Source of the DNA: Paulownia fortunei
Taxonomy: Eukaryota; Streptophyta; Magnoliopsida; Lamiales; Paulowniaceae
Assembly: GCA_019321725.1 (NCBI GenBank)
Contig: CM033123.1
Span: 4,906,960 to 4,970,959, forward strand
Direction of reading: 5' to 3'
Length of the DNA: 64,000 bases
In this document: positions 51,401-62,198 of the stretch, piece by piece
How the letters are laid out: every line of letters starts with the position of its first letter
How positions within the stretch are numbered: the stretch's first letter is position 1
Translations under genes and position numbers: made by a program
Notes under the pieces: model-generated
What the model saw: the letters and a program-made list of their open reading frames with translations, nothing else
Told to the model about the DNA's origin: nothing
Databases searched by the model: none

Positions 51401-52090
51401 TCTAAACAGCTTTCAAACTACGACTTCCAATAGTGATTTTGACGCCTAAATTCAACTTTATTTACCTAATGGACGCTTATCTAAGTCCAGTGAACCCCAA
51501 GGACATCCCCACCACAGATTAAAACACAGCTCTGAAACATCCTATCACAGCCCCAGTTACCGTTCTCAGATATTACACACCAGCTTCAATAATAGCTCCA
51601 CAGATTCATTTCAAGTACTGCATCTCCATGCATAAAATAACATCTGAACTATAGCAGAATAAATGAAAATCTGTCCTAAAAATTCAACCTTTAATTAATA
51701 AAAATCGGCATAAATAAGGCTACTTCTTGCCCATATCAAGGGAAGATCCTGTTATTGCCCATACTATTTTGAACACTACAAACCTTCAAAAAGTAAGACA
51801 CTGCAACTAGCAAACCAGCAATATCAAAATAAAAACGTAAAGCTACAAACTTTAATCACATAAAGCGAAAACATTTGAGGGTTTACTAAAACATACCACC
51901 AGAATTCTTCTACAGTTTCGAAAGTGTAGGCATTGCGAAGAGAAGTACCCCACGCCGCGCCCTGCTTTGGCTTCGACTGATTGTCAAACCAAAACGTCCA
52001 CTTCCTCTCCAGACTGTGCGGCTGCTTCTCCGCCGCCGCCTGCCCCTCCTCAGGAAGTTCCGGTGCATCCGCCGCCACTTCACTTGCCAT
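42445..52090 (-). CDS. eIF(iso)4E: Eukaryotic translation initiation factor isoform 4E, eIF(iso)4E
   Basis: Five exons, 51897-52090, 43840-44008, 43589-43714, 42572-42637 and 42445-42492, sum to 603 nt and 200 aa with frame kept at every junction. The short N-terminus is acidic and Ala-rich, as in the iso form. The core has [60 protein letters not shown] and the C-terminal [20 protein letters not shown]. Trp47 and Trp93 correspond to the two tryptophans that sandwich the m7G cap. With eIF(iso)4G it forms the plant-specific eIF(iso)4F complex. Family members are known host factors for potyviruses through VPg binding. Intron 1 is 7.9 kb and carries another gene (46445-47335) and MITE-like elements, which is unusually large for this gene family. 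Confidence 0.96.
44109..44553. mobile_element. MITE-like element with GGC(T/A)(T/G)TGTTTGGTTT terminal repeats
   Basis: The left end is GGCTTTGTTTGGTTTTTT. The right end read on the opposite strand is GGCAGTGTTTGGTTTCATTT. Several AAACCAAACA copies recur inside. It has no coding capacity, is about 445 bp long and lies in eIF(iso)4E intron 1. The TIR type is like plant hAT-related MITEs; the target duplication is not clear. Confidence 0.55.
45750..45846. repeat. Two-copy direct repeat, about 53 bp
   Basis: CCAAAATCAATGG...TTCCAGTCAAGAACCTAAA occurs at 45750-45793 and again at 45803-45846 with a few changes. It is a local tandem duplication within eIF(iso)4E intron 1, downstream of the nested gene. 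Confidence 0.85.
46445..47335 (-). CDS. C2H2 zinc-finger protein with C-terminal EAR motif, nested in an intron
   Basis: An intronless 296-aa frame starts at an ATG in the context GTTATGGCC. Residues about 33-50 form one C2H2 finger, CRLC-x12-H-x3-H ([21 protein letters not shown]), i.e. Cys-x2-Cys-x12-His-x3-His. It lacks the QALGGH core of the classic plant EPF/ZAT fingers. The middle is Ser/Thr/Pro/Gln-rich and disordered, with repeated short units containing S-Q-P/T and NSHSP or NFHFP. The last residues are [13 protein letters not shown], which fits the EAR repression motifs DLNxxP/LxLxL (here LTLKL). I infer a small transcriptional repressor. It lies on the same strand as eIF(iso)4E, wholly inside its first intron. 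I do not recognise a named orthologue; it could also be an intronless retrocopy that has remained open. Confidence 0.75.
   Translation of the reverse strand: MALSWSELTSDHKIVFLLESLVQKQDQQTPIACRLCDQIFFDNKSLINHFQSHFHRDGTFNPRSLVQSFVSTENGAKLFSSSSQYTHSLSAPVNACNSIANENFGPCAWQNVSPNPPNLSLRNSLVPTLSQNPVQLRGPTLTHWRQSYPSPSIFHSAISHVTSASQPTGPPNSHSPIRPVTPGIFTSQTTELSNFHFPTKPGTSTSQPIQQSSFCPPITVGTFASQSIPGTSGLALGTTTRCLPQTAMKNEVEGPFIGYTKPYIMQLEQPIEEMKAGHNDVGGNSNPDEMDLTLKL
47960..48420. other. Unexplained segment open on both strands, with a single apparent frame break
   Basis: On the - strand one frame reads [18 protein letters not shown] from about 48340. A neighbouring frame continues [20 protein letters not shown] and [20 protein letters not shown] down to a stop at 47985. 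The + strand is also open ([20 protein letters not shown] at 48057 onwards), again with a frame change near 48215. The same break in both directions suggests a small indel in a formerly open sequence. I do not recognise either translation. It may be a pseudogene fragment. Confidence 0.35.
48770..49270. mobile_element. Stowaway-like (Tc1/mariner) MITE, possibly compound
   Basis: The left end reads CTCCCTCCATCC preceded by TA; the right end reads GGACGGAGG followed by TA. This is the Stowaway terminal type with its TA target duplication. A second terminus-like CTCTCTCTGTCCTAAATTAA near 48931 suggests that one element inserted next to or into another. There is no coding capacity. It lies in eIF(iso)4E intron 1. 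Confidence 0.7.
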
Positions 52091-53581
52091 TTTATCAAAT
52101 CAAATCTCCGAGTAAATTGGTTTTTGGAGATGGAAAGAGAGAGAGAAATAGATTGCTCTCTGGGTTGTGCTGGACTCGGGTCGGGTTGATGAAGTTCTAC
52201 TTGTTTATGAAATGACTACTTAGACCTTTCCTTTTCTTTTTTTGAGGGGTAGACCTTTTCTTTATTTTAGTTTATTTGGAAAAAAAAATTCAGAAATTTA
52301 CAGCCAATATTATATTGACTTGACAATAATCAGGAGGCCAATCAAGATTCTAGAAAAATTAATTTGAAGTTGTAGTTAATAACAAGGTGAAAAGAATTGA
52401 GTAAAAAGGGCTTAAAGCATATAATAAACCCAATAACTAAAATAAATAGCCTTAATTATGCTCAATTAGACTTCTTGTTGAGATTTTTTGATAGATTTTT
52501 AGGTCTATGATTTCGAATCAAAATAAAATTCAATTGTATTAAGAGTAGTTTTAGATTACAAGCTCAATTTGAATTAGATTATGCTCATAGGGTTTATATT
52601 TATGTATTAATTATATTACAAACTAATTAGAATTAAATCTAGACCAAACTTAAATTAGCCCTAAGTTTGTTATATATTGTGTGCCTTTTCTCAATTTGAA
52701 TTGGTATTTCATTTTATATATCTCTGCATCAATTCTATAATTTTTTTTGTATAATTACATTTGAAAATCGATTATAATGAAACATAAATAAAAACAATAA
52801 ATTTAAATACTTTTGCTTGGTAAATAGATATAAGTGCTCAACCTTTTGTCACCCAATTTGAACTGTCTATTTAAACCCTTTTAACCTATTTTACCATCAT
52901 TAGTTAAGACAACCAAAATAGAATTGGATTCCTAACTTGACCAATTGATATTAAGGAGAATAACACACTTGATAAGTTACCACATAATCGATATCCATAA
53001 ATCCAACATCTAAATCTTCTATTGTTCTTGCACGCCATATAAACTCAGCATGTTCAGTCTAAACTGTTCACAAGCCCACAAATATTACATCAAAAGATGC
53101 AAGTTGCAACATTGTCACGCTCTTATAAGTTATACCAAACAATTCTAATGTCTATGGTCCTGAAAGATGACAGATTCCAAACATGTTGGCAAGAAGCCTT
53201 TTCAAGAAAAAGAAAAACTTGAAAAGCCCACAGATTTGATCAGCTTTCTTTAATCCATTTTTAGGCTATGTTTAAAGATCAAAAAACTCTTGCAAAAAAT
53301 GCTTTTGTTTTCTCCGAGGAAACAGAGGCAATTGATGAACAAGATAACTAGTGTACGTGTCGAATAAGAAGGCCTAAGTGTCATGCCAGCCGTGTCACTT
53401 TGTGCTGCCGACGCTTTGCATGTCTGCCACGCACTAGATTTCTTCTCCCCACGGTTTCGCTATTTGCTATATATAACGTTTCTTTCTTTCAAGAACCCAT
53501 TTTGCATGGTCTTATAGCAAAAGGGTTCGTTCAGGAATAGAGAATAGAGGGTAATTTTGCAAGTGATTTCTAGAGGGAGAG
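52091..53581. other. Shared upstream region of eIF(iso)4E and the caleosin gene
   Basis: The two genes are divergent, so both promoters lie here. The eIF(iso)4E side has a purine-rich leader near 52120-52155. The caleosin side has an ABRE-like site and a TATA box (53355-53476). The middle is AT-rich with no open frame of note. Confidence 0.6.
53355..53476 (+). promoter_or_regulatory. Candidate caleosin promoter: ABRE-like element and TATA box
   Basis: ACGTGTC at 53355-53361 fits the abscisic acid response core ACGTGKC. TATATATAA at 53468-53476 is a good TATA box about 105 bp before the ATG. ABA and drought control is well known for several caleosins, so the ABRE-like site is consistent, but a single match in AT-rich DNA is weak evidence. 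Confidence 0.5.
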
Positions 53582-56500
53582 ATGGCAACTGTTGTGGCTG
53601 CTGTGGTGGAGAGAAATGCTGCGTTGTCGCCGGAGGCGCCGCTTGCTCCGGTGACTATGGAGCGACCGGTGCGGTCTGACTTGGAAACTTCAATTCCAAA
53701 GCCCTGTGAGTTGTTTTGTTCTTCTTTTCTTGCAAGATCAGATGTTGTTCAATGGTGGATCTTTTTGTGGATTTCGGTTTGAGAAGTGGCGCATGTATTT
53801 TCAACTTTAGGTATTGTTTACTGTGGGAGCATGGTGATTGACTCATACAAGAACCGATTAGATGATATGCAAAGTCAAATCTTTTATTGGATTTTCTTTA
53901 TGAAGAATGGATTTTTAATTTGAGGCATGATATACTGTTGATTTTGTGTATCTGCACTTTGATTTCACGACGACCAAAGAAATGTTAGCAGGCCAGTACC
54001 TTGTTCAGTTATATTACTGATGATTATTTATATTAACCATGTTTGTATTAACTATGATTAAACACCTTTTTTCTTCTTCAGTTTCCTCCTTGAATTGATG
54101 TATGGCTCTTTTCAATTTTGCTACCGTTTTCTACTTGTTAGAAGTCATGTTACTTCTTTTCCATTCTTGTTTGTTGGTTATAAATTTAGCATTCTAGTTA
54201 GGACCGACAGCCCATTTGGTATTATAGAAGGGGAGTAAATGCCCCCTTCATGTCTGTAGGTACAAAAATATGGAGATGTGAAAATCTGGGAGGATCTTAG
54301 GCAATGTATGGTTTCATTTTCGGTCATTTTGGGGAAATTATTTTGGAAGAACATATTTTGCCTTGTGGGATTACGGAACGTATGGAGATAAAAATGTGTT
54401 TGGATGGTGTAATGGGAAATGATATGTATTTTGAGAGATATTTTCGATTGTAAATGTTTTTATTTTAACGGTATGACTTGTAGATATCTTGTTACTCTTG
54501 TTAATGTTGTTTTATTGTGATTAGTTAGAGTTGCTTTTAACTATAGATGTATTGTCAATTGATTTATTATTATGGATTTGAAACTCATAAATTCTATTGG
54601 AGCTTAAGAGTTGTTGATGTAACTAGCATATGATGGTCTTTAGGACTCTGGTCTTAAACTAGAGTTGAAAATCTATTGATATTGTTTATCCCCAATGTAG
54701 GACGAAATTTCCTACAAAAATTAGGTTGTTTTCACTTGGAGGTTTGAGAGGTGGACATTGGGATTTTGGAGTTTGAGAGGTGGACATTGGGATTTTTGAA
54801 GGTTTGAAAAGGTGGACAATGAGATTTTTGAAGGTTTGAGAGGTGGACATTAGGATTTAAGTTTCAAGATTTAACATAAGTTCTATGTGCACACCTAATT
54901 TGTTTGGGTTATCTTGGAATTTGGATTACAAGCTTAGTCTTGATAATAGCTCGCTCCAAAAAAAAAAAAAAAAGACGTGGTTGTTTTCATTTTTGGATTT
55001 GGATTCACGCCATGTTTGAGGTCCTCAAGGATGTGAGAAGCCAAAATGAGAATCGAAACAAATGCAACCTTAGGTCATGATTAGGTAAGGTCAATCTATT
55101 TGAATGATGTACCAAAAGGTTTTAACTTTGTTTATTATCACTTTTCTTTGCTTCCTTATTTCACTTGGAATCACTTGAAAATGATTTAGAATTAGAATGT
55201 TTAAGAGGTAGTTTGAAAGGTGAAATAAGGTAGGAAGATAGTATGGGCGTGATTAAGCTTACTTGAGGTGTGGAGAGCTTAAGGTGACCTGCTCTTGAGT
55301 TGTCAAAAGCTTATGCTCGACACCAAACCTCATGTTTTTGACACCTCAAGCTCTTGCCACCTCAAATTTTCCTTCACTCTTAAGCTTAACCACTCCCATA
55401 ACCACATCCATAGTTATCTTCCTACCTTATTTCACTTCTCAAACTACATTTCTTTAAACATTTTAAGTCATTTTCAATCATCTTCAAGTGATTCCAAGAT
55501 AGAGAAAAAGCAAAGGAAGCAAAGAAAGTAGTAATAAACAAAGTTAAAGTTCCTTTAGCACATCATATCTTATCATATCTTCCAAAGAGGCTCACCTTTC
55601 CATTGCATAACAAACTTGAAGTAAGTTAAAACTTTCATTTTTTGTAATCATGATGACGCTTGTTTGTGATCATAATGTGTGATCATTACACACCCCATAA
55701 TGTTTGTCAGTGAGGTGATTGTTATTATTTATATATAATATTATAATATAGTGTTTTAACGCTCTTGAGGCATGATACTATTAAAAAGATAATTGATGTT
55801 GTTTATATTTTGATGTGATTGTTATTCTGTGTATGATACAAATTTGTTCCCCACTGAAAAGTAATAATTCAAAGTGTTTCAGAATTAATTAGATAATAAA
55901 ATACTGTAGTAGATGGAAACTTTTACCAGATAATGGGATCGGGGCTGTGTTTCTGTTCATTATTTAGTTTGTGACAAATTTATAATAGAAACATAGGACT
56001 ACAATTAAAACAAAGTTAAACACATATTCTGTTGTAATAAGATCTTTATTGGATCTACTTCTCTCTAGTTAAACTCTGTAAATCTTAAATGGATTTCAAT
56101 ACCTGTTGGCTGTTACTATCCATGTTCTGGTTTTGTGGCGCGCCTGTTGGGCTTCTTGAGGGAGAGCAGTTTGTTGAAGGGGGTCCAATTAAGCAGCTGT
56201 GGAAGAGATGTGAGATTAGGAATTTATACACTTGACTCCTGATGTCACTATAGGAATGTAAATTGGTCGAGTAAATTGATGCTTTGCCTAGTTTCAACTT
56301 GCTTCTGTTGCTTCGTTTCTTTGCTGCATGTGCATCTGGAAAGCATTAGGGGTACTGGAGTTCATGCTCTTCCAGGAATATAATTCTTGCAATCTTTCTT
56401 TTCTGCCTGTTCCAAGGTCTTATATACTTGTAGAAGACATGCACATGCACATTGCAATCTTGCAGATGCATTGAGATAATTGCTTCACTGTCGAATCTTC

Positions 56501-58186
56501 GTGCATCGTTCTTTTAGATAGATGCTTCACAGTTAAATCTTATATGTTCTTTTGCACCATGGAAATTTCAGATATGGCAAGGGGATTGGTTGCACCTGAC
56601 ATGGATCACCCTAATGGAACACTAGGCCATATGCATCATAATTTGAGTGTAATGCAGCAGCATTGTGCTTTCTTTGATCAAGATGATAATGGAATCATTT
56701 ATCCATGGGAGACTTATGCTGGTAATTGTAATGCCATGGCTTGATTAGTTTTCTCTTCACAGGAAACTGTGCTGGCAGGAAATCAGTCCATTCCATTCTT
56801 AAACTTTGTAATTGACCCATCTTGTTAAGTTGCCTTGGAATTTTTTATATTGTTTGCCTTTTTATTTCTGGCAATTGTCATGCTTGTCATGTTGGAATCT
56901 TCGCTATGTAATCCTTATATCAAACAATGAAGCCATGAGATATAAGGCCTTCAGATGCATTACAGGCATAATTACATGAGTGTATTGGACATACAGACCT
57001 GTTGTTTTCTAGATTAGCTATTTTCACTTTAATGAGTTGGTGATGATGACTGGTTGGTTACAGGGACTGGTTGCTTGTCAATATAACTAGCAGTCCAAAA
57101 AGGATGTTGATGTCTAATTGTATTCCATAATTCTATTCAATTTTTGCAGGATTTCGCCAAATTGGGTTCAATATGATTTTTTCTCTTATAATGGCTATTG
57201 TCATTAATATGGCACTGAGTTATCCTACACTCCCAGTAAGTTATTGTGTACTTATGCCAATTTTCAAATGTTTCTCATCCTAGACAAGCATTAGGTGTTC
57301 ATGCATCTTCAGTTTGTGTTACAGTTGAGTATGAAGCCAGATTATCTGCTTCAGCGGTTTTTGGGCCTTTTTTTTCCTCACTCATTAAACCCCTAATAAG
57401 CATAGAACACATCTTCCTTAGTCCAATGGGGGAGTTATCAACCTGGCAATTGTATCGCGGAAGTTTGTTGGTGTAGGTCATTTCAAAGGGATTACCCTGT
57501 TTTCCTAGTTTGGGTTAGCTCATGCTAAATGTGTAGCAAGTATGTGAGTCAATTAAGCGTATTTTGCTGTGGTCATTCAGTTTTCTTGCTGTTACTTTGC
57601 GATCCTTTTCTTTGCACTTAGTGCTGCTATTCATTTTGTGGTAACAGGGTTGGATTCCTTCTCCTTTCTTCCCTATATACCTGTATAACATACACAAGGC
57701 AAAGCATGGAAGTGATTCTGGAACCTATGATAATGAAGGAAGGTATGCTTCTGTGTATACGTCAAACTGCAGTGCATAGTGAAGTATTAAGTAGTACTGA
57801 AAGTATCAATTAATTTTTCAGGTACTCACCAGTGAGTTTTGAGAATCTATTTAGCAAGCATGCTCGAACATTTCCTGATAAGCTTACGCTGGGGGAGTTA
57901 TGGAAGATGACTGAAGCCAACAGAGAAGCGTTCGACATCTTTGGGTGGTATGCCCCTTTGTAAAACCACTTTCTATTTCATTTTGCTAGTTGTCAGTAGA
58001 TATCCATTTTCTTTTGAATCTTGTGCTTGCAGGGTTGCAAGCAAAATGGAGTGGGCTGTTCTCTACATTCTAGCCAGGGACCAGGAAGGTTTCCTATCAA
58101 AAGAGGCAATCAGACGCTGTTATGATGGCAGTTTGTTTGAGTACTGTGCGAAGATGCAAAGGGGAGGCGAGGGGAAGATGAAGTGA
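53582..58186 (+). CDS. Caleosin / peroxygenase
   Basis: Six exons, 53582-53705, 56572-56721, 57150-57235, 57648-57742, 57822-57947 and 58033-58186, give 244 aa in frame. A Ca-binding EF-hand loop is at residues 77-88 ([12 protein letters not shown]). The hydrophobic segment about 95-119 is followed by the caleosin proline knot at 120-129 ([10 protein letters not shown]). His72 and His136 match the two histidines that bind haem in caleosin peroxygenases. The C-terminal half carries [20 protein letters not shown]. The roughly 70-residue N-terminus before the EF-hand and the total length fit the longer (H-type) seed/lipid-droplet caleosins. They sit on lipid-body or ER membranes and oxygenate unsaturated fatty acids with hydroperoxides as donors. 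Intron 1 is 2.9 kb and holds a minisatellite and a foldback repeat. Confidence 0.96.
54738..54860. repeat. Minisatellite, four units of about 30-32 bp
   Basis: The unit GGTTTGAGAGGTGGACATTG followed by GGATTTTTGAA is repeated four times with small changes, in caleosin intron 1. Unit starts are near 54742, 54771, 54802 and 54834. Confidence 0.9.
55103..55570. repeat. Large foldback (inverted repeat) element in caleosin intron 1
   Basis: The left arm (about 55103-55290) pairs with the right arm (about 55320-55570). For example, TTTAACTTTGTTTATTA near 55121 matches the complement of TAATAAACAAAGTTAAA near 55531. GGAATCACTTG near 55170 matches CAAGTGATTCC near 55487, and GAAATAAGGTAGGAAGAT pairs with ATCTTCCTACCTTATTTC. 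The loop is short and the inner part also pairs (GTGATTAAGCTT with AAGCTTAACCAC). Identity is roughly 80% by eye. The transcript would form a hairpin of more than 150 bp. Confidence 0.85.
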
Positions 58187-58931
58187 ACTAGATGAACTAT
58201 TGTGGCCGCTGTTTTGCGTTATATGAAATGTACTGTGAAATAATAAGACAAGTAGAAGGATGTGCTTAGTTCCGGTGGATGTAACTTTTGTAGACGTATA
58301 TTTATGTTGTCAGGATTGATATAATTGTGGGATGAAATCTTTGTTAATGATCAATAAAATTTGGCTTATGAAGTCATTCTTGGATTTGAGATAGTGCTAA
58401 ACAGATTTAACTGCTTTATTGCAAGATGTTCATGTTCCTCTGGAAAACTGGTTGTTCCTTGGCCACATTTACAGTGGTCTCTTGTTACGAGGATCATTTC
58501 TTCAAGATTGCGTCCATTTGAAATACATAAAAGTTAACATGTGTCTAAATGTTTCTGTGCCTCGAGCGAAAATTTGTTGTACTGTTGCTTACATATGGGC
58601 GTCCGGGCCGATACTTTTAGGTTTAACCTTGCTAACTTTGACATTTCTTTATTGTGGGATTCTGATTTTCCAAGAATTGTTACCATAAGGTTCAGGATTA
58701 TGCTGAGCCAGCACAATCACCCCTGAATTCTAAGCTTTACCCAGAATTAAAAGTTTACCAGATCTGCCATAGAATAATTCTTACAAGGTTTTGAATTTTT
58801 TTTTTCCAGAAGCCAATCAATTTATTGATATTAGATACAGCTCAATTGAGACAAAATATTAAAAAAGAAAAAGTTGAAAGTAGAAATAGTATCTCCAATT
58901 CATGGCAAACAAGAAGAATTCAGTTGAGACA
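58187..58931. other. Short region between convergent caleosin and acid phosphatase genes
   Basis: It holds the two 3' UTRs; an AATAAA hexamer lies near 58352 for the caleosin. The remainder has no conserved open frame. Confidence 0.6.
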
Positions 58932-59993
58932 TCAAGCAACATAATACAGAGGATTTGGAAGCTTGTAGGTTCTTTTTGCTGTTGGAAGCCCTTCAATGCT
59001 GCTCCATTGATCTCCTAAAATGCCCCAAATCCGATAACCGCTGCTAGTCAATTGCTTCCTCACATCAGCCTTATATTTTTGGATGTCCTTGTTCTCATCA
59101 TCAGCACCTCTGCATTAAGATTCAAGAACGATATGCCTTAAGTTTTATGAATATATTTGTTTGTCAATTTCTTGAGTTATAAGACAATTCCTACGAAGAG
59201 CAGGAAAGAGAGAGAGAACTTCCAAACCTTAGAATGAGGGTAGTCCATCCATGATAACCAACATCAACAAGGTTATCAATAGTAGCAGATCTGAGGCATT
59301 CCCTTCTTGAAGAGACTAAAATGATCTGAACTCCCAGCCCTTTTAGCTGATTGAACAGCCTCAAAGAATGCTCTAGTGCTGGAGCCTTGCCCTGATTCAT
59401 CCATTCTTCTAGAGATGTTGAGTTCAACTTTCTTCCCCTGTATGTTATCAATCAATCTCACAATATGTTGCACAAAGAATATACTATCAAATGCAGCCAA
59501 GAACATTATATTATGATTATGTGAAGGATAAAGAAAATCAAATGATACTACAGAGGTTTAGGCCTAGCTAGTCATATGCATATGATTAACTAGTTCTTGT
59601 TTGGCATTACCCGAATCCGTTTTTCTTGTAGTAAGGGACAGTAGAAAGGAGGGTGTCATCAATGTCAAAGATCCATGCATCTGTGCCATCTTTCTTCAAA
59701 CTGCAGCTAGTACTGAGATAAACCGTGCACTCATCGATTGTCCTCTCAGAATCCACCTTGTATTGAGTTGATGTCATGTACTTCCCAATGTAGTCCACAC
59801 ATTCCTCAGGGACAACCTCGAAATCCCTGATATTGTGCAACTCAACATTCATTCTCCAACTCTCACAATAATTCTTCAATGTGATTTGGAGGCCATATTT
59901 GCCTTTCTTCTGATTCAAAATGTTCCAGTCTGCAGATGAAAGGCCTAGGAGCAAGCCATAGATGACCAAGAGAAAACCAAGATTTCTTGCCAT
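58932..59993 (-). CDS. Secreted HAD-type acid phosphatase, vegetative storage protein family
   Basis: Three exons, 59611-59993, 59228-59437 and 58932-59109, give 256 aa in frame. The start is the ATG at 59993, after which residues 1 to about 21 (MARNLGFLLVIYGLLLGLSS) form a signal peptide. Next comes the plant acid phosphatase/VSP domain: ESWRMNVELHNIRDFEVVPE, then the HAD motif I DIDDT at residues 110-114. Motif II is in IILVSSRRE and the late motif in ILGDQWSS; the end is LPNPLYYVA. In the true Arabidopsis VSPs the catalytic Asp can be lost, but here Asp110 and Asp112 are present, so an active phosphatase is expected. Likely location is vacuole or cell wall. Several family members respond to jasmonate or wounding; no such element was checked here. 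Confidence 0.95.
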
Positions 59994-61956
59994 TGGTTTC
60001 AAGATGAGCGGAATGTACAGTGCAGATTGAAAATCTTGGCTCTTAATCCATTTATAGGTAGGAACTGTGTGAGGAAATTGGCAAGTGCATTCATGCTGGG
60101 CTCACACACATGGGGTATAGGAAATTGTTTGGCACTAAGTGGTTGTATCCCTGCTCTATCACATGCCATTCAGGCTGGCAAAATTAAAATAAAATGGCAT
60201 ACTCGACAACTGAAAACTTAGAAATTTATTGCAATTTTAGCTTGAAATGAATATAATTGCCAGCTAATGGGTTTTGAGCCTTTGAGATACTTTCATAGAG
60301 TGACAACTAAAAATAACCCCAAAAATTATTTAAAAAAAAAACTATGACATATAACTGTAAATCTTGATGTGAGCTTATGATGCACCACGGATTATTGCAG
60401 AGGCTCTAAACTTGTTCAAAAGTAAAAGATTTTTTTAAACAAAGCTATTAATAAATTAGGTATATATTATCTGTAGCCTGTAATGGTCTCATGAAGAAAT
60501 ACCCTGAATACATGCCCACCCTTATCAGTGTCTGCCAATTTTAAATACATATAGGCACAAATTATATTAACCCGACAGGCGCATATTATAGTAGTTTATG
60601 ATACTAGTTTTATACGACAGTTTGCACTTTATATGCATATTCATAAGATCAAGGTGGATGACATCTCATGAGCTGGTAATATATGTTTATCTGCGGATTT
60701 ATTTGACCTAGTTGCATTTTATGGGAAAATCAGTACTTTTTTGTGTAGATGTTCTGTAATAAGAGATGTAGAATCAAGAAAAGGGGACGAGATTAAACAT
60801 ATGGCTCTTCAAGGACATAATTATCACCTCATATGCCTTTTTCCTCTAATTCAGCTAAGTGGCATTTGGCATTTTGCTAGTGTCATGTTTAAGGTACAAC
60901 AGAGAGACAAAAAGGTCATAAAAACAGAATATGAACATAGAGATTCTTTTGGTTCTTTTCATTTGTTTGAGGTAGTCTAGGTGCTTTGAAAAATGTTTGT
61001 CCCCTGTGAACACACTAGGCACATGGATGTTTGAATTTGCAATTCTCCCAAACTTTTTAGGTGGAAAAAAATTATCCATGTCAAGTATATTTACACTAAA
61101 TTGTAATCAACAATTTGTTACTATGATTAACAATTAAAAAAAAGAAGGAAGAAAATGGAGGCACGTATGCCAGCAAAATTGTCAACACACAGATCTGTGG
61201 ATCGTGATCGTGCCAGCAAATGAGGATGTCTTATCTTCTTCTGATAATAGTGCTAATTTTTTTCTAGTTTTTTGGGTCAAAGTAATGACAACTGCTATAC
61301 TCCAACTCTTATAATCTGCATTGTGTAAAAAATCTTGGAGAGGATCACCAGAAAATGCATCAGTAGCATTTTTATCTTCACCTAATTCATGAATTTCAAT
61401 AGGAGTCCGTCCATAAGGAAATTGTTAGTCATAGAGTAACAAAAATTTGTGCAAGGTTTACAATATTATGGTTTCAAAATGTACAAATATTAGTAATTTT
61501 TTCCCAAATTGAAAGACAAAGTGCAAGGATATGAACTTAAGATTCATATGTGCAATGTCTAGAGCTCACATATTGCTTCAATGGTCGAACAATCAAACCC
61601 TAGAAACATCCTACAATCCCATGTAGTGAAGAGCCTACATCAAGGTGCCAAACCTTCCCTCTGATCAATACGATCAATTGGAGAAGATCGAGTAGGATTT
61701 TGGGAAAATCAGCCTCAGTCTCTCCTATTTGCTTTTAGAGTGATGTCAGCTGCAATACAAAGAGAGACTAGCAGCAAATCCCCATGGATGCAAGATCTAT
61801 TAAATGTGGTTTTCGCATGTGAACATAATGGCAAGAATATGAGACTTATTCATTATGGCCAGAAATACATTTGATTTTGAATATTGAGCAGCGTACCAAA
61901 CCTCCTCTACTTTCACTATAGATCAATGTCAGTAATATTTCAATATGGTAGTCAGA
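59994..61956. other. Upstream region of the acid phosphatase and 3' flank of the edge gene
   Basis: It contains the acid phosphatase promoter at its left end and AT-rich sequence with only short open frames (for example 60741-60980, +). No recognisable gene or element was found. Confidence 0.5.
60051..60057 (-). promoter_or_regulatory. TATA box of the acid phosphatase gene
   Basis: On the - strand the sequence reads ACCTATAAATGG, 58 bp before the ATG. This implies a short 5' leader, which is usual for this gene family. Confidence 0.6.
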
Positions 61957-62198
61957 TTAAATGGCGTAGCCATTACAACAAGGAATTGCAATTCCAACAC
62001 ATTCAGCAGTTTGGGCAATTGTGGGGTATTTATTAGCCAAGTATATTGATAAAAATTTCATACCTTTACTGTACAACTTCACATAAAACATAGTTAAAGA
62101 TAAAGTTGCCAGTTTCTTAAACAATGTCATAGCTGCACTAGCAATCCTTGGGCATAGATCAGTGCAGTTCTCCTCAATTGGACCAGCAGTAGCAGAAC
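61957..62198 (-). CDS. Last exon of an unidentified - strand gene
   Basis: A strong acceptor (TCTCTTTGCTTTTAG) opens a frame reading SATAGPIEENCTDLCPRIAS, AAMTLFKKLATLSLTMFYVK and AQTAECVGIAIPCC to a TAA stop. Its phase (one base needed from the previous exon) matches the candidate exon at 63937-64000. I do not recognise the family. Confidence 0.4.

Larger units (their letters stand above)
44009..51896 (-). other. 7.9-kb first intron of eIF(iso)4E
   Basis: The donor is TGGTG|GTATGT at 51896 and the acceptor CTATTTCAG ends at 44009. The joined codon is TGT, giving FWCLYEQIF as in other eIF(iso)4E proteins, which supports the splice. Inside lie a MITE-like element (44109-44553), a 53-bp direct repeat (from 45750), the zinc-finger gene (46445-47335), an unexplained open-frame segment (47960-48420) and a Stowaway-like element (48770-49270). 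The part from 49300 to 51850 shows nothing assignable. Confidence 0.9.
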
